A program made the translations under genes and the position numbers. A stretch of DNA of 64,000 nt from JAKAWQ01 sp035509315 (GTDB taxonomy: Bacteria; Pseudomonadota; Alphaproteobacteria; Acetobacterales; Acetobacteraceae): NCBI GenBank assembly GCA_035509315.1, contig DATJLS010000068.1:1-64000 (forward strand). Reading direction: 5' to 3'. The notes under the pieces were generated by a model. It saw only the letters and a list, made by a program, of their open reading frames with translations, had not been told where the DNA came from and ran no database searches. Of this stretch, positions 41,238 to 50,234 are shown in pieces; the stretch's first letter is position 1, and each line of letters begins with the position of its first letter.

Positions 41238-41975
41238 TCACGCACCCCCGGCTGCCGCGCCTTGGGATCGGTCATGGCTCAGCAGCCAAGCGAAGGCGCC
41301 GATCACGAACGCCTTGCCGTTCGTCGCAGCCGGCTCGCCATGGGCAATCAGGACGCGTTCGATCGGCCAGGCGAGAATGCGATCGAGCGAATCTCGCGCG
41401 GCACGGCGACGGATGAAGCTCGCGCGCCAGTCTCTCGGCGCGCCCGGATGGGGTGCCACGATGCCACCCAGACGCGCGAAAGCGCCCCGCCAGCCCTTGA
41501 ACCAATCGCCCGGAAGATTTTCGATCAGATCCGCGAAGATGACAGTGCGGCTCTCATGATGGAAAAACACGGCCTCCGTCATCGCAAAGCTTCCCTTCAT
41601 CAATACCTGATCGATATCCGCCTTCCATTCCGGATCCGGCCCATCAGCCAGATCGGCATCGAAGGAAAGATCCTTCCGCCGCCTGCGCAAGCCGGGAGAG
41701 GCGCAGAGCCGCGCCTCCGGATAGGCGAGCTTCCATTCCCTGAGAAACAGATGATGCAGCAGGTTTGGCGAGACGAGGAAGCGGACCGGCCCCAGCCCAT
41801 CGATTTCCTGCGCAAGCGCGGGGGAAAGCGCAATAGGCGACCATACGAAAAGACACCCGTCCGACAGCCTGATCACCGCCATGCGCGTGGGATAGCGAAA
41901 GCCACCGAAGAAGGGTACCACCGGTCCTTCGCAAATCCAAAGGTTGGGCCCAAACAGGACCAGCCGCGGATCCAT
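41238..41975 (-). CDS. DUF4336-family metallo-hydrolase-fold protein
   Basis: 245 residues. Seen: NLWICEGPVVPFFGGFRYPTRM, FLVSPNLLHHLFLREWKLAYP, FADLIENLPGDWF, and LIAHGEP near the C-terminus, the characteristic DUF4336 blocks. The fold resembles metallo-beta-lactamases, but the canonical HxHxD motif is absent. GGAGG nine bases upstream supports the ATG at 41975. Function unknown; converges with the LysR gene. Confidence 0.8.
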   Translation of the reverse strand: MDPRLVLFGPNLWICEGPVVPFFGGFRYPTRMAVIRLSDGCLFVWSPIALSPALAQEIDGLGPVRFLVSPNLLHHLFLREWKLAYPEARLCASPGLRRRRKDLSFDADLADGPDPEWKADIDQVLMKGSFAMTEAVFFHHESRTVIFADLIENLPGDWFKGWRGAFARLGGIVAPHPGAPRDWRASFIRRRAARDSLDRILAWPIERVLIAHGEPAATNGKAFVIGAFAWLLSHDRSQGAAAGGA

Positions 41976-42082
41976 CGGCGGGGCCTCCAGTTTTCTCCCG
42001 CAATCGATTCCATTTCTACTTCATTCCCGCTTCATTTCCACTGGGCATTCCGCAAGCTGAGCCGCGCTTTGTCGCCCGCGCC

Positions 42083-42709
42083 CTATCCGCCGATCGTCTT
42101 CAGCCTCTCGCGCAAAACCTGGTTCTCCGCCTCGAGCGCGGCGAGACGCGCCCGCATGGGCTGAATGGCCGCTTCGATCTCGGCCTCGGTAAAGCGCGGC
42201 GTGACATGAAGCGGGCAGTTCCAATCGAACGCCTCGACATGCAGCAGGAACGCCCTTTCGGGCCTTGCCCGATAGCCCGGCAGCGACAGCCTCTCCGCAA
42301 GCTCGGGCTCGGTCGCGAGATCCTTGGTCTCCACACGCGCGTAGATCTTGAGCCGCGCGCGATGCGGATAGTCCATCAGGATCAATGCGGCGCGGTCATT
42401 GGCGGAGAGATTGCCGAGGCTGATATATTGCCGATTGCCACGGAAATCCGCGAATGCGAGGGTCCTTTCGTCGAGCACCTTGAGAAAGCCGGGCGGCCCG
42501 CCGCGATGCTGCACATAGGGCCAGCCTGTTTCCGACACGCTCGCCATGTAGAAGCTGTCGCGTGTGGCGATGAATTCCTTCTCATCCGGGGTCAGCCCGC
42601 CGAACGAACGATCGGCGTCCAGCCGCTCCCACTTCCCCCGGCTGCCATTGGCGATCTGTGCCGCGATGACACTGGGAGTCGATGCGATATCAAGAAAATC
42701 ATAGGACAT
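42083..42709 (-). CDS. pyridoxamine 5'-phosphate oxidase-like FMN-binding protein
   Basis: 208 residues, split beta-barrel. Seen: FIATRDSFYMASVSETGWPYVQHRGG, AFADFRGNRQYISLGNL and LILMDYPHRARLKIYARV, typical of the PNPOx-like group that reduces or binds flavins rather than making PLP. A C-terminal coiled segment (about 170-208, ARLAALEAENQVLRERL) is predicted. The ATG at 42709 has GGAGGGACCGC upstream. Upstream lies part of a dispersed repeat. Confidence 0.85.
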   Translation of the reverse strand: MSYDFLDIASTPSVIAAQIANGSRGKWERLDADRSFGGLTPDEKEFIATRDSFYMASVSETGWPYVQHRGGPPGFLKVLDERTLAFADFRGNRQYISLGNLSANDRAALILMDYPHRARLKIYARVETKDLATEPELAERLSLPGYRARPERAFLLHVEAFDWNCPLHVTPRFTEAEIEAAIQPMRARLAALEAENQVLRERLKTIGG

Positions 42710-42740
42710 GGCGGTCCCTCCGGACATTCGTCAGCCGGCG

Positions 42741-42785
42741 GTGCCATCCCGCTCCCGGTCTTTGTTTTCCCGGTCTTTGTTTTCA
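42741..42785. repeat. dispersed intergenic repeat fragment, copy D
   Basis: CATCCCGCTCCCGGTC is followed by CCGGTCTTTGTTTTC present twice in tandem. It matches the inner part of copies A to C with an added local duplication. Confidence 0.6.
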
Positions 42786-42861
42786 TGGCCCACCTCTCCC
42801 CTTCGTTCGTCGCGAGGAGCAGCAGACGAAGGCGCGGGACGCCGCCGGCTGACGATGGAAT

Positions 42862-43407
42862 TCAAGCCCGATCCGCGACGCGAACGACCGGGAAATCGAT
42901 ATCGGTCTCGGCTACGTTGTTGACGAAGTTGGTCAGCACATTCTCCGCGACGACGGCAACGATCTCGACAATCTGGGCATCGGAATATCCCGCCTTCTTC
43001 ACGGCTTCGATATCGGCATCACCGACCTTGCCGCGCGTCTCTGCAACCCTGACCGCGAAGTGAACGGCCGCATTGGCCTTGGGGTCGGACGAGCCGCCGT
43101 CACGATTCAGGGCGACCTCCCCCCGATCGATCTTGGCAAGGTTCAGACCGAGATAAGTGTGCGCCGAGAGGCAATAATCGCAGCCATTGGCCTGCGCGAC
43201 CGCAATCGCGATGCGCTCGCGCGTCTTGAGGTCCAGTGCCTTGGTCAGCGCGCCGTTGAGGCCGATGAACCCCTGCAACGCCGCAGGGCTCAGCGACACG
43301 AGCCGGAACAGGTTGGGCACGACGCCGAGCTGCTTGTTGACGGCCTCCAGCAATGGTTGTGATGCGGTGGGCGCGGCCTCGCGCGTGGGAATGGCGATCC
43401 GGGACAT
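42862..43407 (-). CDS. carboxymuconolactone decarboxylase/AhpD-family peroxidase-like protein
   Basis: 181 residues. Seen: NKQLGVVPNLFRLVSLSPAALQGF, CDYCLSAHTYLGLNLAKID with the CxxC pair of AhpD-type alkylhydroperoxidases, and a long C-terminal helical pair. Uncharacterised members are common; a redox role with CxxC is inferred. GGAGAGCG upstream supports the ATG at 43407. Divergent from a LysR regulator (120 bases), as is frequent for this family. Confidence 0.88.
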   Translation of the reverse strand: MSRIAIPTREAAPTASQPLLEAVNKQLGVVPNLFRLVSLSPAALQGFIGLNGALTKALDLKTRERIAIAVAQANGCDYCLSAHTYLGLNLAKIDRGEVALNRDGGSSDPKANAAVHFAVRVAETRGKVGDADIEAVKKAGYSDAQIVEIVAVVAENVLTNFVNNVAETDIDFPVVRVADRA

Positions 43408-43527
43408 TGGCGCTCTCCTTCGACTTCCGACGGCCATGGCGCCGCCGCCCTGCCACATACCCAGTTACGAATCTGATGATAATCAGCGGAATTGACATTA
43501 CATTATTGCCGAAATTGAAATAGCGGG

Positions 43528-44466
43528 ATGGATCGCCTGGATGCCATGCGGGCTTTCGCCGCCGTCGCCGATCTTGGCAGCTTCGCCGAGGCGGCGCGAC
43601 GGCTGCGCCTCTCCCCGGCCGCGGTGACGCGCGCGGTCGCGCTGCTGGAGGATCAGCTCGGCCTGATGCTGCTCAACCGCACGACCCGCTCCCTCAAGCT
43701 CACCGAGCGGGGCGTGCTCTATCTCGAGGCATGCAAGGGAATCCTGAGCGATGTCGAGGAAGCCGGTCGCAGGGTCAGGGGCGAGAATGCCGCGCCACGC
43801 GGCATGATGGTGCTGGCAGCGCCCGTCTTTTTCGGGCGGCTGCATGTGCTGCCCGTGGTGACGCGAATGCTGGATGAGCATCGTGAACTCTCGATCCGGC
43901 TGATGCTGTCGGACCGCCTGGTGCATCTGGTCGAAGAAGGAATCGACGCTGCGGTGCGCATCGGCGAACTTGCCGACAGCACACTGGTGGCCCTCAAAGT
44001 CGGCGAGGTGCGGCGTGTGGTGGTGGCGGGTCCGGATTATCTCGCCGCCCGCGACGCGCCGGCAACCCCGGCCGCGCTCGCCGGCCATGACCTCATCGCC
44101 TTCGAAGGCGTCGACGCCACGGATGACTGGCGCTTCGGGCAGAACGAAAGAACCAGCGTGCGGATCGAACCCCGCCTCACCGTCAACACCGCGGACGCCG
44201 CCATCACGGCGGCGGAAGCCGGCCTCGGAATCACCCGCGCGCTCTCCTACCAGGTGGATGCAGCCCTGCGGGCAGGCCGTCTCTGCGAACTGCTCGTGCC
44301 GTTTGTCCCGCCCCCGATGCCGGTGAACATCGTCTATCCGCAGCACCGCCAGGGCTCAGCCAATGTGGCCGCGTTCGTCACATCCGCGCGCGCGCATTTT
44401 CGCAAGCTCCCGATGATCGGCGTCGCCTCTCGAAGGGCTCGGCCTCAAAACGCTGCGCCGAAATAG
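43528..44466 (+). CDS. LysR-family transcriptional regulator
   Basis: 312 residues. Helix-turn-helix about 15-50 (LGSFAEAARRLRLSPAAVTRAVALLEDQLG), then NRTTRSLKLTERG, and effector domain from about 90. It is divergent from the AhpD-like gene, the presumed target. Its 3' end overlaps a remnant of a Liv-type ATPase on the other strand (44445 onward). Confidence 0.93.
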   Translation: MDRLDAMRAFAAVADLGSFAEAARRLRLSPAAVTRAVALLEDQLGLMLLNRTTRSLKLTERGVLYLEACKGILSDVEEAGRRVRGENAAPRGMMVLAAPVFFGRLHVLPVVTRMLDEHRELSIRLMLSDRLVHLVEEGIDAAVRIGELADSTLVALKVGEVRRVVVAGPDYLAARDAPATPAALAGHDLIAFEGVDATDDWRFGQNERTSVRIEPRLTVNTADAAITAAEAGLGITRALSYQVDAALRAGRLCELLVPFVPPPMPVNIVYPQHRQGSANVAAFVTSARAHFRKLPMIGVASRRARPQNAAPK

Positions 44467-44560
44467 GCCCGATGCAGATCCGGAGTCTCCGCGATCTCGC
44501 GCGCCGTGTCCGAAAGCAATCTCGCCCGGTCGGTCATCTCCCGCGCCAGCGATGGAGCCG
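44445..44560 (-). pseudogene. 3' remnant of a LivF-type ABC ATPase
   Basis: Translated on the minus strand, the last codons give REIAETPDLHRAYFGAAF and stop, against REIAENPDLHRAYLGAAL in the intact livF at 45342. DNA identity is high over about 60 bases and fades upstream of about 44515. It overlaps the end of the LysR gene. Looks like the end of a duplicated copy of the Liv ATPase that was deleted. Confidence 0.75.
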
Positions 44561-44719
44561 CCGAAGGAGGACCCCCGGCGGGCCGGATCGACAACTCCGC
44601 CCGTTCCGCAGGGGCTGGCAGAGCGCCATTCCGCCACGCCGTCCGGCAAGGTTACATCCGCTACAGGTGAAACTCTTATCAGTCTTTCCTCCGAAAGAAG
44701 GCGACGTATTCTGCCGAAC

Positions 44720-45187
44720 ATGAAATGCGTGTCGGGCACAAAATGGCTATGCTCGCTAGCGCTCCTGTTTTTGCCGAGCGTCCCTGTCTTCGCATCCGAT
44801 GCGGGAGACGCGTTTGCCCGCGTGCAAGCAACGGTCGATGCTTTCGACCAGGGAAAGGACATCTCCGTCGTCACGCGATTTTTCCAATCGTCGGTGACGA
44901 TCGTCGATGACACGCCGCCCTTCCTCTTCCGCGGTCCAACCGCCGTGAAGGACTGGGAGAAGGCGTACGCAGAGAGCGAAGGACAAGACCCCAGGAAGGC
45001 TTTCTTGAATCTGCTTCCGCCAACGGCCGTGGAGGTCCAGGGGAAGGAAGCCTATGTGGCCGTTCCGGCGAATTGGAAAGATGCTTCGGGCGGACAGAAC
45101 TCCGTGTCGCACGGTGTCATCACCGTGGTGCTGGACAAGGAAGGCCCCGATTGGCGTATCGCCTCCTGGATCTGGACTCCCCGCTAG
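44720..45187 (+). CDS. secreted SnoaL/NTF2-like protein, unknown function
   Basis: 155 residues with a signal peptide (about 1-26, LCSLALLFLPSVPVFA) and a mature part resembling NTF2/SnoaL-type folds: FDQGKDISVVTRFFQSSVTIVDDTPPFLFRG, then AVKDWEKAYAES, and a C-terminal strand set ending DWRIASWIWTPR. No catalytic residues can be assigned. The gene lies between the Liv ATPase remnant and the intact livF, whose ends form a direct repeat around it. Confidence 0.7.
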   Translation: MKCVSGTKWLCSLALLFLPSVPVFASDAGDAFARVQATVDAFDQGKDISVVTRFFQSSVTIVDDTPPFLFRGPTAVKDWEKAYAESEGQDPRKAFLNLLPPTAVEVQGKEAYVAVPANWKDASGGQNSVSHGVITVVLDKEGPDWRIASWIWTPR

Positions 45188-45194
45188 AGCAGAT

Positions 45195-45222
45195 CGCGAT
45201 CAGATGGAATCGGCTGATCGCG
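45195..45222. repeat. inverted repeat after the SnoaL-like gene
   Basis: CGCGATCAG and CTGATCGCG (nine-base perfect arms, ten-base loop) lie just behind the stop, starting with TAGAGCAGAT. The stretch to 45341 resembles alphaproteobacterial intergenic repeats of the form AGAGCANNNNNGATC. A hairpin role in 3' end formation is possible. Confidence 0.6.
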
Positions 45223-45341
45223 TGAAGATGCTCGCAAAACAAACACATAGAGCGGATTGCGTGAGCGCCGGCGATCTCATCTCGCTCTGGAGCCGATCAC
45301 GATCGCACGGGATCGGTAGATCGACTCTTTCTTGCTTGGCA

Positions 45342-46064
45342 TCAGAGCGCCGCACCCAGATAGGCCCGATGCAGATCCGGATTCTCCGCGATCTCGCGCG
45401 CCGTGCCCGAGAGCACCGTCCGTCCCGTCTGCAAAACGGTCGCCCGGCCCGCGATCTCGAGCGCGAGCTCCATCGATTGCTCGGCGATCAGCAGCGTGAG
45501 TCCCGCCGCGCTGAGCCGCCCCAGCGTCTCGTACATCCCATCCACCACCGCCGGCGCGAGGCCAAGGCTCGGCTCATCGAGCATCAGGAGCTTCGGATCG
45601 CTCATCAGAGCGCGCCCCACCGCGAGCATCTGCCGCTCGCCTCCCGAAAGCGTCCCGGCGCTTTGCCGCCGCCGCTCGGCAAGCCGTGGGAAGAGAGAAA
45701 AGACGCGCTCGAGCAAAGGTGCGAACCGTGCCCGCTCTGCGAGCGCGGTGGCACCCAGCCGCAGATTCTGCTCCACCGTCTGCTGCACGAAAAGCCGCCA
45801 GCCCTCGGGGGCCAGCGCGATCCCCCGCGCCACGATCTCGTGCGCGGGCAAACCGTCGATCCGTTCGCCCCGCCAGGTGACCGTTCCATCGGCCGGCCGC
45901 ACCAGCCCCGCGAGCGCGTTGAGCGTCGTCGTCTTGCCGGCGCCGTTCGCGCCGAGCAGCGCCACCACCGCGCCCTCTTCCACCTCGAACGAAACCTCCG
46001 CGACACCGACGAGATCGCCATAGCGCACGGCGAGATTCGAGACGCGGAGCAGGGTTTCGCTCAT
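45342..46064 (-). CDS. branched-chain amino acid-type ABC transporter ATPase, LivF-like
   Basis: 240 residues. Walker A LLGANGAGKTTTLNALAG, signature LSGGERQMLAVGRAL, Walker B LLMLDEPSLGLAP, and REIAENPDLHRAYLGAAL at the C-terminus. It overlaps the LivG-like gene by four bases (ATGA). Energises import of a Liv-family ligand; the specific compound is not known. Confidence 0.95.
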   Translation of the reverse strand: MSETLLRVSNLAVRYGDLVGVAEVSFEVEEGAVVALLGANGAGKTTTLNALAGLVRPADGTVTWRGERIDGLPAHEIVARGIALAPEGWRLFVQQTVEQNLRLGATALAERARFAPLLERVFSLFPRLAERRRQSAGTLSGGERQMLAVGRALMSDPKLLMLDEPSLGLAPAVVDGMYETLGRLSAAGLTLLIAEQSMELALEIAGRATVLQTGRTVLSGTAREIAENPDLHRAYLGAAL

Positions 46065-46813
46065 GGCGCGTGGCTCTCCCCGCGGCTCTTGGGGCGGCCT
46101 TGGGCCCGCCGGCCGAGATAGGCCTCGATCACCGCCGGATCACGGGTGACGTCGGCTGGCGCTCCCTCGGCGATCACCCGGCCCTGGTTGAACACCAGCA
46201 CGCGCCGGGAGAGACGGTGGATCACCTCCATGATGTGCTCGACCACGACAATCGTGATGCCGCGCGCATGAATGCGCTCCACCAGCGCGATCGCTCCCTC
46301 CATCTCCACCGAGGTCAGTCCGGCCAGCGCCTCGTCGAGCAGAAGCAGGATCGGCTCGGTCGCCAGCGCCCGCGCGATGCCGAGCCGCTTGCGCCCCGCC
46401 GTGCCGAGCGCAGTCGCCCGCATTTCCGCCTGCGCCGCGAGCCCGGTGAATTCCAGCACCTCGTCCGCCTTTTCCTCCGCCCGCCGCCGTGCCGGATGGC
46501 GCAGGAACGCGCCCACCATCACGTTCTCGCGCACGCTCATCCCCTCGAACACGACCGGCACCTGAAAGGTGCGCGCGAGCCCAAGCCGTGTGTGCGCGGC
46601 GGAGGAAAGCGAGGTCACATCCTCCCCGCGGAACCGGATTGTTCCCTGCGTCGGCCGCGCCTCACCCGCCAGGCAGTTGAAGAATGTGCTCTTCCCGGCC
46701 CCATTCGGCCCGATCAGCCCGATCAGCTCATTCTCGGCGAGCGTGAGGTCCGCCCCGTCCACCGCGCGGAAGCTCCCGAACATCTTGACGATGCCGCGCG
46801 CCTCAAGCAGCAC
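46061..46813 (-). CDS. branched-chain amino acid-type ABC transporter ATPase, LivG-like
   Basis: 250 residues. Walker A IGPNGAGKSTFFNCLAG, RTFQVPVVFEGMSVRENVMVGAF (Q-loop region), a signature region starting LGTAGRKRLGIARALA and Walker B LLLLDEALAGLTSVE. The signature is degenerate (no LSGGQ) and the DE pair is followed by ALAG instead of PTAG. It begins with GTG at 46813, inside the end of the LivM-like gene. Confidence 0.93.
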   Translation of the reverse strand: MLLEARGIVKMFGSFRAVDGADLTLAENELIGLIGPNGAGKSTFFNCLAGEARPTQGTIRFRGEDVTSLSSAAHTRLGLARTFQVPVVFEGMSVRENVMVGAFLRHPARRRAEEKADEVLEFTGLAAQAEMRATALGTAGRKRLGIARALATEPILLLLDEALAGLTSVEMEGAIALVERIHARGITIVVVEHIMEVIHRLSRRVLVFNQGRVIAEGAPADVTRDPAVIEAYLGRRAQGRPKSRGESHAP

Positions 46814-47768
46814 GCTCGGTCTTCCTCGCCGCGATCCGCGGCACGAATTGCGCGAGCCCGCCCGGGCTGAAGCGGGCGATCAGCATGATGATCACGCCGT
46901 AGGCGACGTAGGCCGCGCCCGTCCCTCCGCCGCCGAGCATCGCGTTCGTCGTCTCCTCGAGGGGGACGAGAATGATCGCGCCCACGAGTGGGCCGAACAA
47001 CGTCCCCGCGCCGCCGAGCGCCGCCATCACCACCATGTTCACCGAGACGAGAATCCCGAACCCGCTGTCCGGATCGATGAAGCCGATCATCACCGCATAG
47101 AGCGAGCCCGCGAGCGCGGTGAAGGCCCCCGAGATGAAGAGCGCATAGAGCTTGTAGCGCCGGACCGGCACGCCGAGACTCTCCGCCGCCGGCTCGCCGG
47201 AGCCGATCGCGCGCAGATAGAACCCCATCCGGCTTCGCTCCATCCGCCAGGTGAGGATGAGCAGAGCCGCGAGCACGACAAGAAAGATCGCGTAATAGGG
47301 AAGCGGGCTGCGGAACAGGAGATCGGCCGGCGAGCGCGGCGTCGCCGGCCCCATCAACCCGATCGCGCCGCCCACATAGCCCCAATTGGTGACGAGCAGC
47401 TCGGCCAGTGCCGCGATCGCGATCGTCGCCATCGAGAAATAATGCCCACGCAACCGGAAGCTCGGCAGCCCGACGATCGCCGAGAGAACGAAGCTCGCAA
47501 GAATGCCGAGCGGCGCGCCGGCGATCGGCGGCAGGCCGAGCTTGGTGAAGGCGAGCAGCGCCGCGTACCCGCCGATGCCGAAATAGACCGAATGCCCGAA
47601 TGAAACCTGGCCCGCATAGCCGCCGATCACGTTCCAGGCCGAAGCCGAGATCGCCGCCAGGACCACCAGGGCCGCGATGCGCTGATAGAACGCATCCTGC
47701 GTCAGCACGGGCGCGATCGCGAGCAGGAGCGCGATGGCAATCAACGCCCGGCGCAGAGAAAACCTCAT
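46803..47768 (-). CDS. branched-chain amino acid-type ABC permease, LivM-like
   Basis: 321 residues. It has about nine hydrophobic segments, GGYAGQVSFGHSVYFGIGGYAALLA, MERSRMGFYLRAIGSGEPAAESLGV and GGAGTLFGPLVGAIILVPLEE, the family hallmarks. The ATG at 47768 overlaps the LivH-like stop (ATGA). Its C-terminus extends with basic residues. Confidence 0.94.
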   Translation of the reverse strand: MRFSLRRALIAIALLLAIAPVLTQDAFYQRIAALVVLAAISASAWNVIGGYAGQVSFGHSVYFGIGGYAALLAFTKLGLPPIAGAPLGILASFVLSAIVGLPSFRLRGHYFSMATIAIAALAELLVTNWGYVGGAIGLMGPATPRSPADLLFRSPLPYYAIFLVVLAALLILTWRMERSRMGFYLRAIGSGEPAAESLGVPVRRYKLYALFISGAFTALAGSLYAVMIGFIDPDSGFGILVSVNMVVMAALGGAGTLFGPLVGAIILVPLEETTNAMLGGGGTGAAYVAYGVIIMLIARFSPGGLAQFVPRIAARKTERAA

Positions 47769-48622
47769 GCCCGGCCCAGGAGACCCTGCGGCCGCACCCA
47801 GAGCAGCACGACGAAGAGCGCGAACACAATCACATCCTTGGTCGCCGGACCGAGCCAATAGGCGGAGAAGGATTCGATCACGCCGATCAGGAGCCCCGCG
47901 ATCAGCGCCCCCGGCACGCTGCCGAACCCGCCGAGACAGACCGTGACGAAGGCGAGCAGGGTGAAGGCATTGCCGACCTCCGGCGAGACATAGAAGAAGA
48001 GCGCGATCAGCCCGCCCGCGACCCCCGTCGCCGCCGCGCCCAGCCCCCAGGCCAGCGCCTGCATCCGCTCGGCGCGGATGCCGACCAAGGCCGCCGCCAC
48101 CCGGTCCTCCGAAACGGCGAGCATCCGGCTGCCGAGATCCGTTCGCGTCAGCAGCAGATGCATCCCGAGCGTCAGCACGAGCGCCATTCCGCCCGCGAGC
48201 AGGTGCGAGGCCGAGAGCCGGATCCCGCCAAGCTGATAGACGCCGCCGACGAGGTTGTCAGGCAGCGAGACGAAATTCGCCGAGAAGGCCCAAAGCGCCG
48301 CATAGCGCAGGAAGAGCGCCAGCCCGAAGGTCGAGAGGATCTGCGCCAGCATCGGCCCGCGCATCACATGCCGCACGAGCGCGACATAGACGAGGACGCC
48401 GAGGCAAAAGAGAGCCACCGCCGCCAGCGGCACGAAGAAGATCGGCCCGATCTTGAGCAGGGTGAAAGCGAAGAACGCCACGTACATCGCCAGCATGACG
48501 AAATCGCCATGAGCGAAATTGATGACATTCATCATCCCCCAGATCAGCGTGAGCCCGGAAGAGAAGAGCGCGTAGACCGCGCCGAGCAGAAGCCCGTCCG
48601 CCGCGAGCTGAAGCAGGATCAT
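47765..48622 (-). CDS. branched-chain amino acid-type ABC permease, LivH-like
   Basis: 285 residues, about eight hydrophobic segments, GAVYALFSSGLTLIWGMMNVINFAHGDF at the N-terminus and CLGGFGSVPGALIAGLLIGVIES near the C-terminus, both LivH signatures. It lies 34 bases behind the binding protein gene and overlaps the next gene. Confidence 0.94.
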   Translation of the reverse strand: MILLQLAADGLLLGAVYALFSSGLTLIWGMMNVINFAHGDFVMLAMYVAFFAFTLLKIGPIFFVPLAAVALFCLGVLVYVALVRHVMRGPMLAQILSTFGLALFLRYAALWAFSANFVSLPDNLVGGVYQLGGIRLSASHLLAGGMALVLTLGMHLLLTRTDLGSRMLAVSEDRVAAALVGIRAERMQALAWGLGAAATGVAGGLIALFFYVSPEVGNAFTLLAFVTVCLGGFGSVPGALIAGLLIGVIESFSAYWLGPATKDVIVFALFVVLLWVRPQGLLGRA

Positions 48623-48656
48623 GCCGGAAGGTCGTCGCTCGCGGCTCGCGAGCGCG

Positions 48657-49901
48657 TCAGGTCCAGCCCTTGAAGGGAAGCACCAGTTTGGCGGTGGCTT
48701 CCTCGAGCGGCCAGACCGGCACGTAATCCGCGCCCTGAAGCTGGATCATCAGCGAATAGGCGAGGATGTTCTGGCCCGTGGAATCGAACTTCACACCCTT
48801 GTAGCCGGTCATGAGCTGGCTCGCCGGTAGGTCGGTCGCGACGAGGGCGGCGCGGACCGCGTCCGGCGCGGTCGCGCCCGCGCGATTGATCGCGTCGCAG
48901 AGCACGAAGAACCCCTGCATCGCGCGCGCCGTCGTATCGTCGAGGCCCCGCCCTGTCTGCTTCTCGAAGAGCGCGTTGATCTTGTAGGGGATGCTGTCCG
49001 GCTTGCCGGGGACGAAGGCGCTGCGGTTGAGCGCGCCCTGGGCGAGATTGCCCACGGTCTTCGCGAAGGCCGGGTCGGAGAAGCCCGAATCATCCCCGAT
49101 CACGATCGGCGGGCGGTAGCCAAGCGTATGGAACGTCTTCATATAGAGGATCGAATCGGACGTGTAGCTCACGAAGATGACGACATCGGGCTTGCCGTTC
49201 TTGAGCGCCAGCACCTGCGGCGAGACATCCGTCCCGTTCGCGTTGTAGGAGATCGTCTGCGCAATCTTCCGCCCGCGCGCCTTGGCCGCCTCGATGATCG
49301 ATCCGGCGACGGAGGTGCCATAGTCCGTATTCTCGTGCACGATCGCGATCTTCCCGCTCGCCAGGCCGGTGGTCGCGACATAGGCGAGAAAATCGAGATA
49401 GAGCTTGCCGAAATCCGGCCCGAACGGGGTCGTGCGGAAGAACCATTTGTAGCCGCGCTGGGTCAGGTTGGCGGCGACCGATTCTCCGGTGAGGAAGGGA
49501 ATGCCGTAGCGCTCGGCGACCGCGCTCGCCGTCAGCGTGATGCTCGACTGATAGGCACCGCAGAGCGCCACCACATGGTCCTGCGTGATGAGGCGGAGCG
49601 CATCGCTCTGACCGACCGCGGGGCTGCCCTGGTTGTCCGCCCAGATCACCTCCACCCTGGCGCCCCCGAGCCGCGGCAGCCCCGATGTCGTGGCGAGCGG
49701 CAGGGGGGCCAGATCCGGGTGCGGCGTATTGATGATATCGAGCGCCAGCGTGATGCCCTGCTTGATCGACTGTCCGGCCGACCCCGCATTCCCCGTCAGC
49801 GGCTCGATACAGCCGATTCTGACCGGCCTCGCCGCTTCTGCCGCCGCCGGCAGCGAAGCGAGCGCCGGAACCGCCAAAATGCCACGTCGGGTGATGGACA
49901 T
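48657..49901 (-). CDS. Liv-type ABC substrate-binding protein
   Basis: 414 residues, Peripla_BP_6 family. The N-terminal SITRRGILAVPALASLPAAAEA is a signal with a twin-Arg-like start. The body opens VRIGCIEPLTGNAGSAGQSIKQGITLALD and includes GAYQSSITLTASAVAERYGIPFLTGE, IVHENTDYGTSVAG, the typical two-lobed layout. It is the first gene of the transporter run and diverges from D-tartrate dehydratase across 333 bases, so a hydroxy-acid ligand is possible but unproven. Confidence 0.93.
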   Translation of the reverse strand: MSITRRGILAVPALASLPAAAEAARPVRIGCIEPLTGNAGSAGQSIKQGITLALDIINTPHPDLAPLPLATTSGLPRLGGARVEVIWADNQGSPAVGQSDALRLITQDHVVALCGAYQSSITLTASAVAERYGIPFLTGESVAANLTQRGYKWFFRTTPFGPDFGKLYLDFLAYVATTGLASGKIAIVHENTDYGTSVAGSIIEAAKARGRKIAQTISYNANGTDVSPQVLALKNGKPDVVIFVSYTSDSILYMKTFHTLGYRPPIVIGDDSGFSDPAFAKTVGNLAQGALNRSAFVPGKPDSIPYKINALFEKQTGRGLDDTTARAMQGFFVLCDAINRAGATAPDAVRAALVATDLPASQLMTGYKGVKFDSTGQNILAYSLMIQLQGADYVPVWPLEEATAKLVLPFKGWT

Positions 49902-50234
49902 CCCTGGCACTTCCCCTCGTTCTTTCGCTTTCGTGCCGCGAGCCTAATCGAGAGATTCCTCACGTGAAACCCCGCCAGGGCCCATGACACGCCCGGCAAT
50001 CGAGAATTGCCCGTCCTGCCCGCTCCGCCTCCGTCGGCACCAATGCCGGATACGAAGCGCCCTCGCCGCGCCCGATCCGGCCTCCCTTGCCGATTGCCTC
50101 GTTTGCCTTGCCAGTGAACCGATCCCGCCGCAGCGCCGAACGCGTCCCCGGACGCGCCCCGCCCCTGGCTTCTCCCGATCCGGCGCGGCACGATGACGTG
50201 AATCCTGTCTGAGATCAGCCGGAGCTTTCGCCCA
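49902..50234. other. divergent intergenic region Liv importer / tartrate dehydratase
   Basis: Contains both promoters; no operator palindrome or hairpin stands out. A plus-strand frame at 49984 encodes 70 residues with cysteines but no ribosome site, and is not called. Confidence 0.5.

Noticed and set aside
49984..50196. 70-residue frame with a CPSC start between the Liv importer and tarD
   Set aside because: No ribosome site, Arg/Pro-rich without a conserved fold.
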